Assembly: GCA_026874595.1 (NCBI GenBank)
Contig: CM049313.1
Location: forward strand, 78,008,659-78,072,658
Direction of reading: 5' to 3'
DNA length: 64,000 nt
Source: Sipunculus nudus
Taxonomy: Eukaryota; Annelida; Sipuncula; Golfingiida; Sipunculidae
The notes under the pieces are model-generated. The model worked only from the letters and a program-made list of their open reading frames with translations, was not told the DNA's origin and made no database searches. Shown piece after piece: positions 58,719 through 64,000 of the stretch; position 1 is the first letter of the stretch; the number at the start of each line of letters is the position of its first letter. The position numbers and the translations under genes are program-made.

Positions 58719-59046
58719 TGTTTTACGAAGACATTGTTCAGGGTAAAACTCAGGGCCGATCCCGGATTCGAACCCATGTGGATAGCGCCCATGTCCGGCG
58801 TACCAAACGCTTCGCTAGAAAAGCAAGCGTCACTAGCGAGACAGTTCGGTCCGCTTTTATGTCACCCCGTAACACAACCCCTCTTCATTTTGTTACGAAG
58901 ACAAATTACTCCGGGGAAAATACTGGGCCGATCCAGGATTCGAACCAATGTCGGTGGCGCACATGTCCGGCTTTCCAACTGCTTCGCTAGAAAAACAAGC
59001 TTCACTAGCGTGACAGTTCGGTCCGGTATTATGTCACCCCGTAACA
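58719..59046 (-). mobile_element. Miniature LTR element (TRIM-like), copy C, collapsed interior
   Basis: Two LTR copies, 58719-58874 and 58891-59046, separated by only 16 bp (caacccctcttcattt). The spacer still looks like the complement of the polypurine tract, so the rest of the interior is deleted. Both LTRs carry the complement of a good B box (ggattcgaacc at 58764-58774 and 58936-58946) and the 7-bp inverted repeat. The left end reads tgttttacg, an altered form of tgttacg. Confidence 0.8.
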
Positions 59047-59984
59047 ACTGTTCATGACAGCGTTCGTCTTGTTGAATCCTTATTGTTGTTTATGCTGAGT
59101 CTGCCACATCAGCAAGTCGCCAATCTAAAAAGGGTCCCTTGTGTATTACTCTGTCCCTGGCAAAAAGATCTAATTTACGTGATTTGATACTTCACTTCGC
59201 TAGAGTGTTGTTATACGAAACATGAAAGATAAAAGGTTAAACTACTTATTAAAGAATAACTGTTTACAGCATGTTACTAAAAAGTTGATGTTTATGGTAC
59301 AAAGTTTTACCTCATATAGAAAGCCTTTCAGCAGCTGGCTGAAGAGTGTTTGTACATGCAGTAATAGCGTGGTCATGTCGTTGTAGAAGGCGCATGAACC
59401 TTGTAAGTGTCATTTAAATATTGCTATTTTGTTCAGCATAAGTTTTCAGGTATGTAAAGATGGGTTGTCATGTCCGGATACACGCTATAGGTTAATAATT
59501 ATTACCTATTGTGACGTAAAGATAATTAATGGCGGATTGACAAATGTGGACAAATCTCCCAATGCAACGTTCTTGCCCGCAGAGTTCAAGTTACAATTAC
59601 GGAGATCAGGCATTAGTTATTAAAATAAATCATATCATACATTCAGGTTTTCATTAATTCGAAACACTGTTTCAATTAAACCTTTTCAATCTACGAAATG
59701 AAGAAGTATATTAGGATGTGGAGTTCTAATGAAACAAAATTTGGTTTACATTTATTGCAGTATGACTGATTTCATATCGCATTCCTTTGTTTAATTTTGT
59801 ACATATTCACCATGTTTGAGTGAATAAAGAACCTTTTCTGAAATCTGAGGTCGTTTTCCTAGACCAAGCATCACAATTATGACTGCATCTGTACTACTAA
59901 TAAGGGCCCAAAATGGCTGATATTTTAGAAGGTTTACTGAAACGACATTGCGCTTGTTAGATTTGGGTTTCATTTTTGAGCTTA
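59047..59984. other. Non-coding
   Basis: No gene, RNA or transposon motif recognised. Confidence 0.55.
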
Positions 59985-59989
59985 AACAA

Positions 59990-60475
59990 GTGTTTTACAA
60001 TATGGGTCGTTTTCCCACTTCCCGTTTTTATTACAATATGGGTGGGGTATGATTATTACAATATGGGTCGTTTTTCAACAATATGGGTGGTTATTACAAT
60101 ATGGGCCGTTTCTATCACAATATGGGCCGTTATTGCAATATTGGCCAGTTTTATTACAATATGGGCAGGTAAGGTTATTACAATATGGGTCGTTTTTATT
60201 ACAATATTGGCCGTTATTACAGTAAGGGCCGTTTTTTATTACAATATGGGCCGTTATTACAATATTGGCCAGTTTTATAACAATATGGACAGGGTATGGT
60301 TTTTACAATATGATTCGTTTTTATTACAATATTGGCCGTTATTACAATATGGGCCGGTTTTTCATTATAATATTGGCCGTTATTACAACATGGGCCAGTT
60401 TTATAACATTATGAGCAGGGTATAGTTATTACAATTTGGGTTTTTTTTATTTCAACATGCGCCGGTTTTTACATA
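59990..60475 (+). repeat. ttacaatatgggccg minisatellite with ~123-bp higher-order unit
   Basis: Sub-units of about 18-22 bp alternate ttacaatatgggccgtt and ttacaatattggccg. The distinctive segment gggNaggg-tatgg recurs at about 60041, 60164, 60286 and 60413, giving a higher-order period near 123 bp. The 149-codon frame at 59976-60425 (rich in Ile, Trp, Tyr, Asn) is a reading of the repeat. It is the same family as 49146-49275 and 53280-53500. Confidence 0.9.
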
Positions 60476-60499
60476 TGTGTCGTAACAACCCGCTTAGAA

Positions 60500-60790
60500 A
60501 TGTGTTCTAGGAATAGAGTACAGGAGTCAAAGATAGTGAGTTCGAATCTCAGCCGATTAGCGTTGAGGTTTTTCACTTTCGGCCTATAACTGCCTTCTGC
60601 TGGCTTTTTCGGAAGGCCGAGCTTCTCGGCTTTTGACATTCAAAGATAGATGAACCTTTCCGGGGTCCCATGGTGGTGTGGCCCAGAAATGAGAATATCT
60701 ACACAACTAGATCACGCAGGCGCGGTAGGCACAGGGTCTGGTTAACGCCAGATTAAAACTGAAAGGAAGTGCGCTACCGCTGTGTCAAAT
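60500..60790 (+). mobile_element. Possible tRNA-derived SINE
   Basis: gttctaggaatagagtacag followed about 20 bases later by gagttcgaatctc (60540-60552) resembles a tRNA A-box to B-box arrangement. The region to 60790 has no coding signal. It abuts the 3' end of an RTE-like LINE. No poly(A) or clear boundary was seen. Confidence 0.4.
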
Positions 60791-60809
60791 AGTCCGTAAT
60801 TGCGGATGT

Positions 60810-61385
60810 ACATATGTGCACAAGATGTACACAAAATGATGTTCGTCCTTTGCTTTGCCTTGTGACCATGATGAGCAGAGTTTTGTGTGTGCGGAAATTA
60901 CTTGTCAGGCAAAACCGGACACGGAAGAACCTACCACATGTTGGACACATGTGTTCGGGGGTTGCTGTTGAGGTAGTTGCCGTTGTCGACTTGCGGACCT
61001 CACTTTTCCTCCAGTCGTGCTATCTAGCGTCTTCTGCACCTTTGTCTGTAACAGCACGTCACGCTGTTTGATCCTGTGCTAGTCTTTTCCACATATATTT
61101 GTTGATTGATGATGTTTTTGCCCAGCGATGCTTTGAGAATGTTCCTGTAACGCGTCCGCTGATCTCCGATGAGTCTTTTCTCAGACACAAGTTCTCCATA
61201 TACAAGGTGTTTTGGAGCATTGTTTCTGACATGCGGCATACGTGACCAGGCGAGGTATAGCATCGTCATTGATAGAGCAGGGACGATTCAGAATGGAATT
61301 GAAGTGCTCTGCCCACTGGTCTAGGATCTAAGCAGGCTCAGTGATCAGGGCCGTTCCATCGCTACAATATCGATATCGCAGTCCG
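60810..61385 (-). pseudogene. RTE-like LINE 3' part with RT deleted
   Basis: From 61385 down: DGTALITEPA and, past a stop, DQWAEHFNSILNRPCSINDD (about 61370-61265), the segment just before reverse transcriptase. The reading then jumps directly to MPHVRNNAPKHLVYGELVSE and RNILKASLG (61235-61115), the conserved C-terminal part. Near 60960-60890 a Cys/His end (CPTCGRFFRVRF..FRTHK) completes the protein. The whole reverse transcriptase, several hundred residues, is absent between adjacent bases near 61262. Confidence 0.8.
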
Positions 61386-61403
61386 ATAAGAATCCCGTCT
61401 GGC

Positions 61404-61560
61404 TGATGAAGGACAGCTCACCGAGGACAAAGGAGGCTACACATTCTTCTGGAGCGGACGCAGTGTTGATGAGTGACCAACTAAGAGGCACCAGGACTGG
61501 TTTGATGAGAACAATGACCAGATACAAAGAGCTCCTCTCTGAAAACATAGGCTTAATTTT
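61404..61560 (+). pseudogene. Inverted 5' piece of the RTE-like LINE
   Basis: On the plus strand GQLTEDKGGYTFFWSGRSVD (about 61411-61470) is an endonuclease segment. It is followed, after a stop and a deletion, by HQDWFDENNDQIQRA (about 61488-61532), the segment before the linker. This lies head-to-head with the minus-strand piece at 60810-61385, as in a 5' inversion. Confidence 0.72.
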
Positions 61561-64000
61561 TGGTACCAACAGAACCCCAGAAGGTAATTGTGGACTATTG
61601 TCTTGAGTGATACAGGCCAATTTCTACTACTTTTAATATTATATCCATATGTAATATCGTTTCCCTATAGCACACTGCGCATGTATGATTAAGAGAGAAA
61701 GTGTGTGTGTTTTAAAGTTTCGATGGCACTGGGCAAATTATTTAATTAGTGCAAAAAGGACTAGGTCACCTGTTGAACCCAATATGATGAAACTATGCTG
61801 TGTTTTGACATTGGAGAGAGAGACAGAGAGAGAGAGAGAGAAAATATGGAATATATAACTCGACCACCAACAAATCGCAAGAAATTGCTTTGTGGTGATT
61901 TTCTGTACTATAGGAGCCCCATTTGGTCCTAGCAAACTTCGAATAACACCAGTATCACAAATCTAATAGAAATGTGTTGTATTGTAGCAGTTTATGCTCA
62001 TTGTTTTGGGCTCTCATTTTGGATGTCGTGCTTGATATTTCAGAATACTTGAACTAAACAATGCTTTTACAACTGGTTTTAATTTTAGACAGTAAAGCTA
62101 GCGGCAGACATCAAACTCAACGACAATAAAAAAAATAAAATAACTGTTTCTAACCATATCAGTGTATAATTATTCGGCCGTCATTTTGGATAATATCTTG
62201 GATGTATCGGTTACTGGCTTATTAACCCTTTATAAACATTTATTTATTTAACATCAAGGTGAATGACATGTAGCCGGCAACTATTTTTACGCTATCTTGG
62301 AATTACCAATAACATGATAACACAGCTATAACGCTCCCGAGCATTGTTTACCTCAGGCAAACCCAGTACAGTGCCTCAGCCCTCCCCTTGCCAAGCTGTT
62401 ATGCAACTTGCTTCACTCAAGGCAGCTCTCTTGGTTCAGCAGGGTTAGGCTTCCCCTCTGCCCTCCCCCCTCCCCCCCTCTATAGACAGGATGCATAAAC
62501 AATATTAATGTTACATGTTTTCTATGTTTATGTTATTTCAATAAATTTTACTTAATCTTTTATTTTTGTTAATAAAATGTACCGTGTTCATAAAACTGAA
62601 AACCCCTATGGACAGAACTTCTTTTTTGACAAGTGATCTAAGGATGAACAAGAAGATGCCATGTTGTGTCATTTTTAGTAATTTTATCTTTCAATAATTT
62701 ATTATAAACGTTTAATTAGTTTAAAAATAATAACACGTGTATGTATAATTTGACATGATATAAGTAAACAAAGGATAGATAATGATGCAACTTATACTTC
62801 TGAATTACCTGATATTTTCAGATTTTTGTTTTTTTTTGCAAATTTATTAAATTTGTAAATTAAAAAAATATGAATTTGATTTAAAGTATTCATTTAATAA
62901 ATCATTTTTTCTTGCAAAAATTAATATGCCTAAAGAGATAGAAAAAATTCATCTGAGCGCTGCGATATACGAGTCCCTTGTTAATCTATATTTTACGTGT
63001 ATACATTTCACATGCTTGAAAGTAAAAAAAATATACTTTTGTTCCTATTCATATAAACATTAAATGATTATACCAGTTTTCCGCTTTCAGGTTTTCACAC
63101 AGTTCTGCCTTGCATGCAACTAGTCGTGTTAATGATCTGAGCTGTCACCCGATCCTTCGAAAAACTTGCCCATATGTCACGTCACAGATGTACATGGCTG
63201 AATGCAAGACTAACATTGGCCAGCAAAAGCACTGGGAAGCGCAGTAGAATATGTATAGCGACGATATGTAAAGGTTTATACAGCCTTGGGAATCCGTTGT
63301 GCAATCCCAGCCTGACGTGGCTGAGTGAACGCGCCATCGATCTTGAGCGCTCCTCTACAGCTGTCTACACAAGAAGACCAGACGTCTTAACCCAGCTGCA
63401 AGATCACAAACAAACACCAACGTAAAACAACCAACCGCACAGCTACGGGAGCCGCTGATATTTACGTAAAGTAGATGAATTCAACCAGGAGATTTTGTAT
63501 TTGTTCCTGATTGAAAGCTTCGTCTTTTTTTGTTTTGTAATCCAAGATACACGCTGACAAAACCCTCTACTCAAAGGACATGTAATTTAATTACTAAAAA
63601 CATTCAACAGCTAGCCCTGTCGTTTATCATAATAACTCCTTTCAGTTCTCCTGAATTGTATCCTCTGTAGTATGTATTTGTAACTTGATATTCTATTATT
63701 TCATATGAAACAAAAAATTATTAAAAAATTATTTATTCTAGTCTATTCATTTAAATGTCTTTCTTTTTTTTATTATCAAGATTGGAGTAAAAGGCATGCG
63801 ATTTATATATGCTCTATGCTGGTTTCTTACATATTAACGAATTGTCATATCCCGAGTAGGATGATTATAGTAATGATAATTTTGATGATGATGATGATGC
63901 TTGACCATATTAACAACAGTTCGCAGCCCAGACCGGATTGCATATGTGTTAGGGAGCTCCAGATGGCATTATATCTGGTAACAGAATATCAAGGTTACCC
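61561..64000. other. Non-coding to window end
   Basis: AT-rich with a (GA)n run at 61813-61844, a C-rich patch near 62464-62480 and a (GAT)n run near 63882-63898. The plus frame at 63174-63425 has no recognised domain. No RNA gene seen. Confidence 0.55.

Noticed and set aside
59976-60425. 149-codon frame rich in Ile, Trp and Tyr as a membrane protein
   Set aside because: It is a direct reading of the ttacaatatgggccg minisatellite, and its composition changes when the phase shifts.

Overview
This window looks like gene-poor, repeat-rich DNA from an invertebrate animal, most likely a marine mollusc. No intact host protein-coding gene can be supported. The content is minisatellite arrays, microsatellites, and decayed or nested transposable elements. 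The mollusc assignment is an inference. It rests on the mix of DIRS, Ty3/Gypsy, BEL/Pao, L1-like, CR1/Jockey-like and RTE-like relics, tRNA-derived SINEs, and tandem-cored elements ending in 'cagctgagctaaaa'. Nothing in the window names a species.

Layout, left to right. 1-586 is a 56-bp satellite, 2712-3098 a 77-bp repeat and 3805-5031 a 42-bp minisatellite with higher-order order. 7090-9400 (minus) is a DIRS-type tyrosine-recombinase retrotransposon relic with reverse transcriptase, RNase H and recombinase in order. 10050-21890 (minus) is one Ty3/Gypsy element whose integrase is split by an insertion of about 8.2 kb, flanked by a shared 12-bp sequence. Inside that insertion is a 4-kb array of ~335-bp units carrying the palindrome GGTGGCGCCACC. 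22860-24720 is a degraded ~310-bp array. 25526-28480 (minus) is a 5'-truncated L1-like LINE. 29726-31390 is a 31-bp minisatellite of about 53 copies.

33560-35489, 48686-49145 and 58719-59046 are three loci of a very small LTR element with ~155-bp LTRs (TGTTACG...CGTAACA). Its internal region is only 16-150 bp, with a primer-binding-site-like motif and a polypurine tract. Each LTR contains a tRNA-like segment with pol III A- and B-box motifs. A CR1/Jockey-like LINE has landed in the 3' LTR of the first copy. 36100-37420 and 50991-51220 are further copies of the ~335-bp family, in the opposite orientation. 51240-53195 (minus) is a second L1-like LINE. 53717-58005 (plus) is a decayed BEL/Pao element followed by a tRNA-Glu-like SINE. 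59990-60475 is a minisatellite with a ~123-bp higher-order unit. 60810-61560 is an RTE-like LINE end with an inverted 5' piece. The rest is AT-rich non-coding DNA.

The strongest candidates for something undescribed are the miniature LTR element with tRNA-like promoter motifs inside its LTRs, and the long nested insertion in the Gypsy integrase. All protein calls are decayed copies read by eye with stops and frameshifts. Boundaries are approximate unless a junction is stated.
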